Below, piece after piece: positions 16,581 through 27,784 of a DNA stretch of 64,000 nt (positions are counted from its first letter, which is position 1; each line of letters opens with the position of its first letter). Origin of the DNA: Sulfitobacter indolifex (lineage in GTDB: Bacteria; Pseudomonadota; Alphaproteobacteria; Rhodobacterales; Rhodobacteraceae); assembly GCF_022788655.1 (NCBI RefSeq), contig NZ_CP084951.1, positions 1,054,001 through 1,118,000 of the forward strand. The letters run 5' to 3'. Under the pieces are notes generated by a model. It saw only the letters and a list, made by a program, of their open reading frames with translations. It searched no databases and was not told the origin of the DNA. Made by a program: the position numbers and the translations under genes.

Positions 16581-18848
16581 GTGCCAGATCTGCTGATTGA
16601 ACTTTTCTCCGAAGAAATCCCTGCGCGGATGCAGAAACGTGCGGGTGAAGACCTGCAAAAGCTGGTGACCAATGGCTTGGTCGAAGCTGGCCTGACCTAC
16701 GGCTCCGCTGCCGTCTTCACCACACCGCGCCGCCTGACGCTGGCGCTTGGCGACATGCTCGCCGCCAGCCCGCGACAGGTCGAGGAACGCAAAGGTCCCA
16801 AAGCTGACGCGCCGGAAAAGGCCATCGAAGGGTTCTTGCGCGGGGCAGGTCTCACCCGTGATCAGCTTGAGGAACGCGATACCCCCAAAGGCAAAGTCTT
16901 TTTCGCCAAGATCGAAAAGCCGGGCCGTCCGGCGGCCGAGATAGTGGCCGAGGTGCTGGAACAGACGATCCGCAATTTCCCATGGCCCAAGTCGATGCGG
17001 TGGGGCACCGGCAGCCTCAAATGGGTGCGTCCGCTGCATTCGATCCTTTGCATCATCAACGACGAGGCCGGCGCCGAAGTTGTGCCGCTGACGGTTGACG
17101 GCATCACCGCGGGCAACACCACGCGCGGCCACCGGTTCCTTGCGCCGGGTGAGATCGAGGTCGCAGGTTTCGAGGACTATCAAACCAAACTCGCACGCGC
17201 CTCCGTCGTACTCGACCCCGCCGCACGTGCCGATACGATCTGGAACGACGCGACCAATATGGCCTTTGCCGCCGGGCTAGAGGTTGTCGAAGACGCGGGC
17301 CTGTTGGCTGAAGTCGCAGGCCTTGTGGAATACCCGGTCGTGCTGATGGGCCGGATTGGCGAAGATTTCCTCGGCCTGCCGCCGGAGGTTTTGCAGACCT
17401 CGATGAAAGAACACCAAAAATTCTTCTCGGTCCGCAACCCGAAGTCGGGCCAGATCGAACGCTTTGTCACCGTCGCCAACCGCACCACCGCCGACGATGG
17501 CGCCACGATCCTTGCGGGCAATGAAAAGGTGCTCGGCGCGCGTCTGTCGGATGCGAAGTTCTTTTGGGACAACGACCTGCGCACCGTCACCGCCGAGGGC
17601 GGCATGGCGACTTGGGTCAAGGCGCTGGAAAACGTCACCTTCCACAACAAGCTGGGCACCCAAGCCGAGTTGATCGACCGTATGGCGACCTTGTCGCGTG
17701 AGCTTGCCCCGCTGGTCGGGGCTGATGCAGATGAGGCCGAACAGGCGGCGCGGGTGGCCAAGGCCGATCTCAGTTCCGAGATGGTCTATGAGTTCCCCGA
17801 ATTGCAGGGTTTGATGGGCAGCTACTATGCGCGCAAGGCCGGGCTGTCGGATGCTGTGGCAGACGCGGCAAAGGACCACTACGCGCCGCTCGGGCCGTCC
17901 GACGATGTGCCGACCGCGCCGGTGTCGATTGCTGTGGCTTTGGCCGAGAAGATCGACAAACTGACCGGGTTCTGGGCGATTGATGAGAAGCCGACCGGAA
18001 GCAAGGATCCCTTCGCGCTGCGGCGTGCGGCTTTGGGGGTCATTCGGATTTTGGTGGAGAATGATGTGAGCCTTGCGGTATTGGAAAGCGGTATTTGGCC
18101 TGCGATACAATCGCACCCGTTCCCTTTCGCTGATGTTCTGCGAAAGATTGAAGACCATGAAGGCTTGTTGGCAACTCTGCGTGGAGGCAAACTGCCTATC
18201 GGACCGATTGAAATGGATCGCGACGGAGAACTGGTTCAAAAAATCTCTGATCTAGCAATCGCTGAACAAGAGGCTACTCGTGCAAAGTTGTTCAGTATCC
18301 TAGGAAATCTTCATTTCAAGTCTAGTGACCTCCTCTCCTTCATCCACGACCGCCTGAAAGTCTACCTCCGCGATCAAGGCATCCGCCACGACATCATCGA
18401 TGCCTGCATCGCCATGGACGGCAGCGACGATCTGACCCTCTTGGTCAAACGCGCCCGCGCCCTTTCGGAAACGCTGAAAACCGACGACGGCGAGAACCTG
18501 ATCCAAGGCTTCAAACGCGCCAACAACATCCTCAGCCAAGCTGAAGAGGCCGATGGCGTGGAATACTCCTTCGGCGCTGATCCGAAGTTTGCCGAGACGG
18601 AGGCCGAGAAAGACCTCTTCGCGGCGCTGGATAAGGCCGAGGCCAAGATCACCCCGGCGATGGCAGCGCAGGATTTCTCGACAGCAATGGCGGCCATGGC
18701 CGAATTGCGCGGGCCGATTGATGCGTTTTTCGAGGCGGTGCAGGTCAATGCCAACAACCCGACCGTGCGACGCAATCGGCTTAATCTGCTAAGCCGCATT
18801 CGCACCATCTGTAGCGCCGTGGCCGATCTGACCAAGCTCGACGGGTAA
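16581..18848 (+). CDS. glyS: Glycyl-tRNA synthetase beta subunit
   Basis: A 755-aa protein starting at GTG 16581 with the hallmark N terminus (V)PDLLIELFSEEIPARMQ. Other family landmarks are TPRRLTL, WPKSMRWG, FRWVRP-like LKWVRPLHSIL, EYPVVLMG, MKEHQKFF and FHDRLKVYL-like IHDRLKVYLRDQGIRHDI. It makes the tRNA-binding part of the alpha2beta2 enzyme. Between about 18050 and 18330 the codons turn AT-richer, with CTA, AGT, TCT, GGA and ACT used freely, which contrasts with both flanks. A terminator follows the stop. Confidence 0.95.
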   Translation: MPDLLIELFSEEIPARMQKRAGEDLQKLVTNGLVEAGLTYGSAAVFTTPRRLTLALGDMLAASPRQVEERKGPKADAPEKAIEGFLRGAGLTRDQLEERDTPKGKVFFAKIEKPGRPAAEIVAEVLEQTIRNFPWPKSMRWGTGSLKWVRPLHSILCIINDEAGAEVVPLTVDGITAGNTTRGHRFLAPGEIEVAGFEDYQTKLARASVVLDPAARADTIWNDATNMAFAAGLEVVEDAGLLAEVAGLVEYPVVLMGRIGEDFLGLPPEVLQTSMKEHQKFFSVRNPKSGQIERFVTVANRTTADDGATILAGNEKVLGARLSDAKFFWDNDLRTVTAEGGMATWVKALENVTFHNKLGTQAELIDRMATLSRELAPLVGADADEAEQAARVAKADLSSEMVYEFPELQGLMGSYYARKAGLSDAVADAAKDHYAPLGPSDDVPTAPVSIAVALAEKIDKLTGFWAIDEKPTGSKDPFALRRAALGVIRILVENDVSLAVLESGIWPAIQSHPFPFADVLRKIEDHEGLLATLRGGKLPIGPIEMDRDGELVQKISDLAIAEQEATRAKLFSILGNLHFKSSDLLSFIHDRLKVYLRDQGIRHDIIDACIAMDGSDDLTLLVKRARALSETLKTDDGENLIQGFKRANNILSQAEEADGVEYSFGADPKFAETEAEKDLFAALDKAEAKITPAMAAQDFSTAMAAMAELRGPIDAFFEAVQVNANNPTVRRNRLNLLSRIRTICSAVADLTKLDG

Positions 18849-18856
18849 GCGGGGCA

Positions 18857-18880
18857 GGGGCAAGATCACTTGCCCCTTTT
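18857..18880 (+). terminator. Intrinsic terminator after glyS
   Basis: Perfect 8-bp stem GGGGCAAG / CTTGCCCC with an ATCA loop, then TTTT. Confidence 0.9.
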
Positions 18881-18922
18881 GCCTTAACCCCTATGCTGCA
18901 TCTGAATGTTGAAGGTGCCGCA

Positions 18923-21460
18923 GTGCAGAATGACCCGAATACCACGCTGGTGACCCCCACCGCGCCGATCGCAAATGACACCCACGGCGGGCGGGCGAAA
19001 TGCTTGCAGCGGTTGGTGCGGCTTGAATTGCCGGTGCCGTCCACCGTGGCGGTTTCCTTTAATGCGGTGCAACAAATTGCCCGCGGGCAGTTGCCCGATG
19101 TGCAGGCGGTGGTCGATCAATTCCCCAAGGGGGCGTTGCTTTGTGTGCGTCCCTCCAGCCAAGACCCCGATTGGGGCGGGCCGGGGGCGGTTCTGAACAT
19201 TGGCATCAATGACGCGCTGTTTGAAAATTACGCCAAGACCATTGGCGAAGGTCCGGCGGCGGCGCTTTATTCGCGCTTCGTGCAGTCCTATGCGGTCAAT
19301 GTTGCCCGCCTTGACCCCGATATGTTCGACGATGTGAACGGCGATGGCCGCGCGGCGCTGATGGAGTCGCTGCGCGCCTATGAGGCCGAAACAGAAGAGC
19401 GTTTCCCCCAAGACCCAGCGACGCAATTGGCCGCCGTGCTGCGCTCTATGGCGCGGGCGTGGAATGGCACTTCAGCGCGGCTGTTGCGACAGGCCAAAGG
19501 CGCGCCTGCGGATGCCGGGCTGGGGCTGATCGTGCAAGAGATGGCATTTGGTGTGGGGCAAGGGCAGTGCGGTTCGGGCGTATTGCAACTGGTCGACAGT
19601 GACACCGGCCTGCCGCAGATCACCGGGCGCTACCTCAGCCAAAGCCAAGGCCGCGATGCGCTCGAAGGCGATGCGGCGGCGATGTATCTTACCCGCGATC
19701 CGCGCGGACCGTCGCTGGAAGAACTGGTGCCCGAAGCTTTTGCCGAGTTGAAAGAACACGCGGCTCTGATGCGCAAACGCCTGCGCGCCGAGATGCAGGT
19801 CGAGTTTGTGATCGACCAAGGCAAGCTGCATATTCTGGATGGCGTAAAAGTGGCGCGGTCTTCCCGCGCGGCGGTGCGGATCGCGGTGGCGCTGGCGGAT
19901 GAGGGGATCATCAGCCGCGAAGAGGCGCTCATGCGGGTGCAGCCGCGCACGCTGTCAGAATTGCTCCACCGCCAAGTCGATCCAAGCGCCAAGCGCGATG
20001 TGATCGGGCGCGGCATCGCCGCAAGCCCCGGCGCCGCCACCGGGCGGATCGTCTTTTCCGCCAGTGACGCGCAGGCCAGCGCCGCGCGCGGCGAGCCTTG
20101 TATCCTTGTACGGCGCGAAACATCGCCCGAAGACATCCGCGGCATGCACGCGGCCCGCGCGGTGCTGACCGAGCGCGGTGGCATCACCAGCCATGCGGCG
20201 GTGATCGGGCGCGGCATGGGGCTGCCTTGTGTAGTGGGCGCGACGAACATGCGCTTTATCGTGACCCAACGGCAGATCATTGCCCCCGATGGGCGGGTCT
20301 TTGTTGAAGGCGACCAGATCACCGTGGACGGTTCTACCGGGCAGGTGCTAGCCGGGGCACCCCAGATGCAGGAGGCCGCACTTGATGATACCTTCACCCG
20401 GCTGATGGGCTGGGCCGAAGATGTGGCCGACATTGGCATTCGCGCCAATGCCGATACGCCTGCCGATGCGCAGACCGCGCGGAACTTCAACGCCCATGGC
20501 ATCGGGCTGTGTCGGACCGAGCATATGTTTTTCGAGCCCGGCCGCCTGACCGTGATGCGCGAGATGATCTTTGCCGAAAGCGGTGAGGATCGCCGCGCCG
20601 TGTTGGAACGCCTGTTGCCCATGCAGCGCGATGATTTCACTCAGCTATTCCGCATTATGCAGGGCCAGCCCGTCTGCATCCGCCTGTTCGATCCGCCCCT
20701 GCATGAATTCCTGCCATCGGACAAAGCCGGACAACGCGAACTCGCCGAGGCGCTTGGGCTGCAGATGTCTGACGTGACGCGGCGCGTGGCTGCGATGACG
20801 GAATATAACCCGATGCTGGGCCTACGGGGCGTGCGTCTGGGGGTCACGGTGCCTGAGATCTATGAGATGCAGGCACGCGCGATCTTTGAAGCGACCATTG
20901 AGGCCAGCCGGGATGGCGAGCCGGTGGTGCCCGAGATCATGATCCCACTGGTCAGCGCCCGGCGCGAGGTGGAACTGGTCAAGGCGTCGGTCGATGCCGT
21001 GGCCGCCGCCGTGCGCAGCGAGCGTGATGCGAGCTTTACCTATCGCCTTGGTGTCATGGTCGAGACCCCGCGCGCCTGTTTGCGTGCCGAAGAGATCGCG
21101 CCGCATTGTGCTTTTCTCAGCTTTGGCACCAATGACCTGACGCAGATGACCTATGGATTGTCGCGCGATGATGCAGGGCGGTTCATGTCGAATTACGTCC
21201 AACAGGGGGTCTATCCCGAAGATCCGTTTCACGTGCTCGACACCGATGGGGTGGGCGAATTGCTGCAATTGGGTGCCGAACGGGGCCGAAAAGCGCAACC
21301 TGGGATCACGCTTTCGATCTGTGGAGAGCATGGCGGGAACCCAGAATCGATCGCATTTTGCCGCGAATCGGGCTTCGATTACGTTTCTTGCTCGCCATTT
21401 CGCGTTCCGGTTGCACGTTTGGCCGCGGCCCAACTCGCAATCGCCCACAAGATCGGGTAG
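18923..21460 (+). CDS. Divergent pyruvate phosphate dikinase-like protein
   Basis: An 845-aa protein of the PEP-utilising enzyme family. The phosphohistidine domain is intact (GGITSHAAVIGRGMGLPCV, His near 423). The C-terminal TIM barrel has GLCRTEHMFF, NPMLGLRGVRLG, SFGTNDLTQMTYG and the catalytic-cysteine motif SICGEHGG near 799. The N-terminal ATP-grasp part is diverged: the usual MLQTRNGKRT is ILDGVKVARSS. GTG 18923 is chosen because GAAGG lies 7 bp upstream; an ATG at 18893 has no ribosome site. True PPDK interconverts pyruvate and PEP, but this may be a paralogue with altered activity. It follows glyS. Confidence 0.75.
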   Translation: MQNDPNTTLVTPTAPIANDTHGGRAKCLQRLVRLELPVPSTVAVSFNAVQQIARGQLPDVQAVVDQFPKGALLCVRPSSQDPDWGGPGAVLNIGINDALFENYAKTIGEGPAAALYSRFVQSYAVNVARLDPDMFDDVNGDGRAALMESLRAYEAETEERFPQDPATQLAAVLRSMARAWNGTSARLLRQAKGAPADAGLGLIVQEMAFGVGQGQCGSGVLQLVDSDTGLPQITGRYLSQSQGRDALEGDAAAMYLTRDPRGPSLEELVPEAFAELKEHAALMRKRLRAEMQVEFVIDQGKLHILDGVKVARSSRAAVRIAVALADEGIISREEALMRVQPRTLSELLHRQVDPSAKRDVIGRGIAASPGAATGRIVFSASDAQASAARGEPCILVRRETSPEDIRGMHAARAVLTERGGITSHAAVIGRGMGLPCVVGATNMRFIVTQRQIIAPDGRVFVEGDQITVDGSTGQVLAGAPQMQEAALDDTFTRLMGWAEDVADIGIRANADTPADAQTARNFNAHGIGLCRTEHMFFEPGRLTVMREMIFAESGEDRRAVLERLLPMQRDDFTQLFRIMQGQPVCIRLFDPPLHEFLPSDKAGQRELAEALGLQMSDVTRRVAAMTEYNPMLGLRGVRLGVTVPEIYEMQARAIFEATIEASRDGEPVVPEIMIPLVSARREVELVKASVDAVAAAVRSERDASFTYRLGVMVETPRACLRAEEIAPHCAFLSFGTNDLTQMTYGLSRDDAGRFMSNYVQQGVYPEDPFHVLDTDGVGELLQLGAERGRKAQPGITLSICGEHGGNPESIAFCRESGFDYVSCSPFRVPVARLAAAQLAIAHKIG

Positions 21461-21586
21461 GGGCGGCGGGCAACGGCCCAACTTATACCATAATTCGGCG
21501 GGTTTCTGCACATAATGCCCGGTTGGGTTTACCGCGAGGAACCTTTTGGCTATCCGCCCCGCAGCCCTAACAATGATGCGAGGCGC

Positions 21587-22231
21587 ATGATGCGTTTTAT
21601 CCGGTCGATCTCTTTTGCACTTTCCGTCGCTCTTTGCAGCGCTCCATTGGCCGCTGCGGCCAGTTCCGAGAGCGCCAGCGATCTGGCGCAGATCGAACTT
21701 CAAGGTCTGAAATCCGCGGGCGCTGCCCGACTTCGGGAAATGGTCGCGCAACCAGCTTCGGCCAGCGAGACCGATGTGAAATTCTCTAAGGCATGGGTTG
21801 ATAGCCAGCCCAAGGCCGAAGGCAGCGCCGAGTTGCAGTGCCTTGCCGAAGCGCTCTACTTTGAGGCCCGTGGTGAGACCGTCAAAGGTCAGTTCGCCGT
21901 TGCCGAAGTGATCATGAACCGCGTGAAATCGGCCCGCTTCCCCGGCACGCTTTGCGGCGTGATCAATCAAGGGACTGGCCGCAAGTACCAGTGCCAATTC
22001 ACCTACACCTGCGATGGCAACAAAGAAGTCATCAACGAGCCGCGCGCCTTTGCCCGTGTCTCGAAAGTGGCCCGCGCGATCATCGACGGCACTGCGCCGA
22101 AGCTGACCAACGGTGCAACCCACTACCACACGACCGCCGTGAACCCCAACTGGGCGCGGGTCTATACCAAGACAGCACGGATCGGGCAGCATCTCTTCTA
22201 CCGCCACACGTGGAAAACTGCGTCGAACTAA
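21587..22231 (+). CDS. SleB-type cell wall hydrolase
   Basis: A 214-aa exported protein. A signal peptide (MMRFIRSISFALSVALCSAPLAAA) leads to an Ala/Glu-rich spacer and a Hydrolase_2 domain from about residue 83. The latter has CLAEALYFEARGE (the conserved Glu of SleB/CwlJ lytic enzymes), AVAEVIMNRV, the CGVINQG and CQFTYTCDG segments, and GATHYHT. It probably cleaves peptidoglycan glycan strands in the periplasm. The start at 21587 is chosen because the longer frame to 21515 adds a non-signal stretch before the hydrophobic core; GAGG lies just upstream. Confidence 0.85.
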   Translation: MMRFIRSISFALSVALCSAPLAAAASSESASDLAQIELQGLKSAGAARLREMVAQPASASETDVKFSKAWVDSQPKAEGSAELQCLAEALYFEARGETVKGQFAVAEVIMNRVKSARFPGTLCGVINQGTGRKYQCQFTYTCDGNKEVINEPRAFARVSKVARAIIDGTAPKLTNGATHYHTTAVNPNWARVYTKTARIGQHLFYRHTWKTASN

Positions 22232-22345
22232 AGGGTAGGACGCAGATTTGTTTTCGGGTGCTGGCCTGCCGACGGTGGGCCTGCTAGAGGTGCCCTGAGG
22301 CGCCCCCCAAAGGGGCATGTTACCCTGATCCGATAGGCGCTGCCG

Positions 22346-23272
22346 ATGTCCGACGAAATTCGACTTGCTTTTGCCCACCCGTCAGAGCGGGCCGCGGCGA
22401 TGGCCGGTCCTGAGCCACGCGACCGCATTTCCCTGCGCGATCATATCGTTGAGGTTGAAATCGGCGCGTTTCAGGCCGAGCGGGATGTGACGCAGCGGGT
22501 CTGCTTTAATGTTGTCGTCGAGGTTGCTCCGCTTACAGGCGACGTCGAGGATGATGTAGATCGCATCCTTTCTTATGATCGCGTGACCGAGGCAATTGCC
22601 GCCGAGCTTGCTGCCGAACGGCTTAATCTGCTGGAAACACTGGCCGAACGGGTGGCGGATCGGATCTTGGTTGAGCCGCAAGCGATGCGGGTTTTTGTCC
22701 GTATTGAGAAGCTGGACCGCGGCCCCGGTGCCCTTGGGGTTGAGATCGTGCGGGCCCGCGGAAGTGGTGCTGTAACGCAGGACCCCGCGATTGAGACGCC
22801 GCAGCCCCGTGTGGTTTATCTTTCGAACGCGGCGATAGCATCTGCTCATCTGACCGGTTGGTTAGACCAGTTGGAAGCCGATTCCCAGCCCGTGATCCTT
22901 TGCGTCGGTCCGGCGGACACTGCCGCACCGCAGGCCGGGCAAGCAAGGGCGCAGCGCCATATTGATCTCTTGGCGATTGAGCAGAACGCGTGGAAACTTG
23001 CCGCCTGCGATCCACGCGGCGTCGTTGTCGGCAGCCGAACAGAGTTAGACTGGGCCATGAAAAATGGTCAGTTGAACATTTGGGCCCCGTCGCGCATCGT
23101 GCTCGACGCGGTCGATGGCCCCACCGCCGCCCCAAACGCGGCATCTGCTTTGGCGGCATGGTTCGCGGAAAGCTGTGCTGCGACCGAGCTTTTGGTGATT
23201 GGTGCCGAGCTGCCTGAGAGTGCGGGACTGCCGATGCGAGCGCTGTCGACTGAAATGGCAAATATCGTCTGA
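22346..23272 (+). CDS. folB: Dihydroneopterin aldolase with C-terminal extension
   Basis: A 308-aa protein. Residues about 25-140 are FolB: DRISLRDHIVEVEIGAFQAERDVTQ, SYDRVTEAIAAEL and RLNLLETLAERVADRIL, with FVRIEKLD. FolB turns dihydroneopterin into hydroxymethyl-dihydropterin. A normal FolB has only about 120 residues; here a C-terminal domain of about 165 residues follows, which I cannot assign. Its stop overlaps the folP start (TGATG), and folP overlaps glmM, so this is a tight three-gene operon. Confidence 0.88.
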   Translation: MSDEIRLAFAHPSERAAAMAGPEPRDRISLRDHIVEVEIGAFQAERDVTQRVCFNVVVEVAPLTGDVEDDVDRILSYDRVTEAIAAELAAERLNLLETLAERVADRILVEPQAMRVFVRIEKLDRGPGALGVEIVRARGSGAVTQDPAIETPQPRVVYLSNAAIASAHLTGWLDQLEADSQPVILCVGPADTAAPQAGQARAQRHIDLLAIEQNAWKLAACDPRGVVVGSRTELDWAMKNGQLNIWAPSRIVLDAVDGPTAAPNAASALAAWFAESCAATELLVIGAELPESAGLPMRALSTEMANIV

Positions 23273-24285
23273 TGTCTGATTATCATCGCCCGCTAGTTCA
23301 AATTGGTCCCGCGCGGCCTGAGGGCGCCGTAACCCTTGCGGGGGGGTGGGGTTGGTTCACTCATGTTGAGGTGCTGAACCGCGCAAGTGCGCCGCGTGTG
23401 ATCCCAGCGGCTGAGTTGCCCCAAGTGGCGTTGGAGACGCTGACCGCACCGCGCGCGCCGGTTGCCGGACTGTCTTTCGACCGCCCCCGTGTCATGGGCA
23501 TCCTTAACGCCACGCCAGACAGTTTCTCAGATGGGGGGCGTCACGCTGATCCGCAGGTGGCGGTAGCGGCAGGCGTGGCGATGCGATCTGTCGGGGTCGA
23601 CATGCTTGATGTGGGCGGCGAATCGACCCGTCCGGGGGCTGAGACGGTGCCCGCGGCTGTAGAGATCGCCCGCGTCGTGCCGGTGATCGAAGGGCTGCGT
23701 GCCTCAGGCCCAGGGGCGATCAGCATTGACACGCGCAAGGCTGCCGTGGCCGAGGCAGCCGTGGCGGCAGGGGCGGGTCTGGTCAATGACGTGGCTGCGC
23801 TGACCTTCGATCCTGCCCTTGCGCCCTTTTGCGCGGCCCGTGGCCTACCTATCTGCGTGATGCATGCCAAAGGCGACCCTGCCACGATGCAGCGCGATCC
23901 GCGCTATGATGACGTGCTGCTGGACGTCTATGACTATCTGGCCGAGCGTATTGCCGCGCTAGAGGCAGTTGGGATTGAACGCCGCAACATCATCGCTGAT
24001 CCCGGTATAGGATTTGGCAAAACGTTAGAGCACAATCTCGCGCTACTTGCCCGTTTGAGCCTGTTTCACAGCCTTGGCGTGCCGGTCTTGCTGGGTGCTT
24101 CGCGAAAGCGCTTTATTGGCACGATCGGTGGCGGCGAGGCGGGGGAAGACCGCGCGCCGGGGTCCATCGCGGTGGCGCTGGCGGCGTTGAACCACGGCAT
24201 TCAATTCTTACGCGTTCATGATGTGGCGCAAACCATTCAAGCGATTGCACTTTACCGTGCAGCCATGACAGGAAAACAGATATGA
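23272..24285 (+). CDS. folP: Dihydropteroate synthase
   Basis: A 337-aa TIM-barrel enzyme joining p-aminobenzoate to the pterin diphosphate. All signature motifs are present: [59 protein letters not shown] and [11 protein letters not shown]. The first about 70 residues are an extra N-terminal segment common in alphaproteobacteria. Its start overlaps folB and its stop overlaps glmM by four bases. Confidence 0.95.
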   Translation: MSDYHRPLVQIGPARPEGAVTLAGGWGWFTHVEVLNRASAPRVIPAAELPQVALETLTAPRAPVAGLSFDRPRVMGILNATPDSFSDGGRHADPQVAVAAGVAMRSVGVDMLDVGGESTRPGAETVPAAVEIARVVPVIEGLRASGPGAISIDTRKAAVAEAAVAAGAGLVNDVAALTFDPALAPFCAARGLPICVMHAKGDPATMQRDPRYDDVLLDVYDYLAERIAALEAVGIERRNIIADPGIGFGKTLEHNLALLARLSLFHSLGVPVLLGASRKRFIGTIGGGEAGEDRAPGSIAVALAALNHGIQFLRVHDVAQTIQAIALYRAAMTGKQI

Positions 24286-25628
24286 CAAAGCTTTTTGGTA
24301 CAGATGGCGTGCGCGGCACGGCCAATTTTCACCCCATGACCGCCGAAATGGCGCTGCGTATCGGCGCGGCTGTTGGGCGCTATTTCCGGCGCGAGAAAGA
24401 CAGTGTGCACCGTGTGGTGATCGGCAAGGACACCCGCCTGTCGGGCTATATGTTTGAGAACGCATTGACGGCGGGGCTGACCAGCACGGGGATGAATGTA
24501 CTGCTGCTTGGCCCGGTGCCGACCCCGGCGGTCGGGCTTCTGACACGCTCAATGCGGGCCGATTTGGGGGTGATGATTTCCGCCAGCCACAACCCGGCCA
24601 GCGACAATGGCATCAAGTTTTTCGGGCCTGACGGGTTCAAATTGTCTGATCAGGTCGAACACGAGATCGAGACCTTGGTCGCCGAAGGGGTGGAGCCTAC
24701 GGCCCCCGACCAGATTGGTCGCGCAAAGCGGATCGACGACAGTCGCTTTCGCTATATCGAGCGGGTTAAATCCTCTTTCCCGCGTCAGATGCGTCTGGAT
24801 GGGCTGAAGGTGGTGATCGACTGCGCGCATGGCGCGGCCTATCACGTTGCCCCGATGGCCCTGTGGGAATTGGGCGCGACGGTGATCCCCGTAGGTGTGG
24901 CCCCCAATGGACTTAATATCAACGATGGGTGTGGGTCTACCGAGCCACAATCGGCAGCCGAGGCCGTGGTCGCGAATGGCGCAGACGTTGGCATTTGCCT
25001 TGATGGTGATGCGGATCGGGTAATCTTGATCGACCAGAATGGCCGTATCGGCGACGGGGATCAATTCATGGCGCTGATGGCGGCGCGTTGGGCTGCGGAT
25101 GACCGGCTCGCGAACAAGGCGCTGGTTGCCACGGTGATGAGCAATCTGGGGCTAGAGCGTTTCCTCAACGATCGCGGGGTTCAGCTGGAGCGGACCGCCG
25201 TGGGGGACCGTTATGTGGTGGAGCGGATGCGCGCGGGGGGCTTCAACCTCGGCGGGGAGCAGTCGGGCCATATCGTCATGACCGATCACGCCACCACGGG
25301 CGATGGCCTCATGGCCGGGATGCAGTTTCTGGCCGAGATGGTGCGTTCGGGCAAGCCTGCTTCGGAACTGCTGTATCAATTCGATCCGGTGCCGCAACTG
25401 CTGAAAAACGTGCGCTTTTCCAGCGGTCAGACCCCGCTGGAAGACGCGCAGGTGCAGGCCGCCATCGCGCAGGCCGAAGCCGATCTCGCTAAAGGTGGGC
25501 GGCTGTTGATCCGCAAGTCCGGCACCGAGCCACTGGTGCGGGTGATGGCAGAGCATGAAGATGCGGCGCTGATGGAGGGTGCGGTGGACAGTGTGGTTGA
25601 CGCGGTGAACGCGGCAGTGGGCAGCTAG
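24282..25628 (+). CDS. glmM: Phosphoglucosamine mutase
   Basis: A 448-aa alpha-D-phosphohexomutase. Motifs are [11 protein letters not shown] at the N terminus, the active serine in [13 protein letters not shown] near residue 101, the metal loop CLDGDADRV near 243, GGEQSGHIV, and the phosphate-binding [12 protein letters not shown]. It interconverts glucosamine-6-P and glucosamine-1-P for peptidoglycan and LPS precursors. The ATGA overlap with folP indicates translational coupling. It converges with the EamA gene with a 4-bp overlap of stop codons. Confidence 0.96.
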   Translation: MTKLFGTDGVRGTANFHPMTAEMALRIGAAVGRYFRREKDSVHRVVIGKDTRLSGYMFENALTAGLTSTGMNVLLLGPVPTPAVGLLTRSMRADLGVMISASHNPASDNGIKFFGPDGFKLSDQVEHEIETLVAEGVEPTAPDQIGRAKRIDDSRFRYIERVKSSFPRQMRLDGLKVVIDCAHGAAYHVAPMALWELGATVIPVGVAPNGLNINDGCGSTEPQSAAEAVVANGADVGICLDGDADRVILIDQNGRIGDGDQFMALMAARWAADDRLANKALVATVMSNLGLERFLNDRGVQLERTAVGDRYVVERMRAGGFNLGGEQSGHIVMTDHATTGDGLMAGMQFLAEMVRSGKPASELLYQFDPVPQLLKNVRFSSGQTPLEDAQVQAAIAQAEADLAKGGRLLIRKSGTEPLVRVMAEHEDAALMEGAVDSVVDAVNAAVGS

Positions 25629-26551
25629 GCCCGTCCGCGCTGGAACAACCGTTTCAGCGCGCCATATTGGCTAAGGCCCACCCCGGCAAGGATCAGCGCC
25701 ATCGCATAAAGCAGCGACATCGGCAGCGGCTCTGACAGGATCAGCGCGCCGAGCAGAACAGACCAAACTGGCACTTGGTAATTCACCAAGGACATGAAGA
25801 CCGGCCCGGCAGTGCGCACCACGTAGACCCGCAGAAAAGCGGCACCTGCGGTGGGGATAAGGCCAAGAAAGGCCAATACGCCCAATATCTTAGGGCTGGG
25901 CAAAGGGGGCGGCCCTTCGCTGAGGAAAGCGGCCGGCAGCATGACGCTTGCACCGATCAGCATGAGGATTGTCCCCAGCCCAATAGGATCCACCGAAGGC
26001 AGGCGGCGCATTAGGATAGAGCTGAACGCATAACAAGACGCCGCGCCGACGCAGGCCATGCGTCCGGCTGTCTCCATCGCGGCGCCCGTGCTTTCAAACG
26101 CCTGTCCACCAATCAGCACCACCACGCCGACAAAACCAATCAAAAAGCCGCCGATTTTGCGCGGGGTCATGTTTTCGCCCGGCAGCAAAAAATGCGCCAA
26201 CGGCAAGACGATCAGCGCGACAGAGGCCATGGTCACCCCGGCGAAGCCGGAGGTCACATATTGCTGCCCCCAAGCCAGCAGCGAAAAGGGCAGGGCCGAG
26301 CTGATAATGCCAATAGTAATCAGGGTGGTGATATCGCCGGCTGTTGGCCGCGCGGTGAAAAGCGCAAAGCCACGCGTGGCCCAAAGCGCCAGCATCACGA
26401 CAGACGCAAGGCCGATACGCGAGGCGGCAAGCCAAAAGGGTGTGATGCCAGTAAGGGCAACTTCGGTGACCAGAAAGGTGCCGCCCCAGACAAAACCCAG
26501 AAGGACCACCAGCAGCCAGCTGGTCAGGGTAATTTGCGGTGTGGTGTTCAT
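25625..26551 (-). CDS. EamA/DMT-superfamily transporter
   Basis: A 308-aa protein with about ten membrane segments and a double EamA layout ([17 protein letters not shown] near the N terminus, [23 protein letters not shown] near the C terminus). Probably an amino acid or metabolite exporter; the substrate is unknown. It runs downstream of ilvC on the same strand but is separated by a terminator hairpin. Confidence 0.88.
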   Translation of the reverse strand: MNTTPQITLTSWLLVVLLGFVWGGTFLVTEVALTGITPFWLAASRIGLASVVMLALWATRGFALFTARPTAGDITTLITIGIISSALPFSLLAWGQQYVTSGFAGVTMASVALIVLPLAHFLLPGENMTPRKIGGFLIGFVGVVVLIGGQAFESTGAAMETAGRMACVGAASCYAFSSILMRRLPSVDPIGLGTILMLIGASVMLPAAFLSEGPPPLPSPKILGVLAFLGLIPTAGAAFLRVYVVRTAGPVFMSLVNYQVPVWSVLLGALILSEPLPMSLLYAMALILAGVGLSQYGALKRLFQRGRA

Positions 26552-26574
26552 TCAGGCTCCGGGGCAAAGGCAAA

Positions 26575-26596
26575 GACCCCGGCGCGAGGCCGGGGT
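26575..26596 (-). terminator. Intrinsic terminator after ilvC
   Basis: GACCCCGGC pairs perfectly with GCCGGGGTC (9 bp, 4-base loop). On the minus strand, in the ilvC direction, it is followed by TTTGCCTTTG. Confidence 0.85.
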
Positions 26597-26627
26597 CGAT
26601 GTCGTCTCATCTTTAATTGAAACTGGC

Positions 26628-27784
<1,157 letters not shown>

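Noticed and set aside
20822-22378. Very long minus-strand open frame opposite the PPDK-like and SleB genes
   Set aside because: It spans two well-supported genes and the gap between them, and has no recognisable domain.
26058-26620. Plus-strand open frames opposite the EamA transporter and ilvC
   Set aside because: Both opposite genes have clear family motifs; the plus-strand products are shadows.
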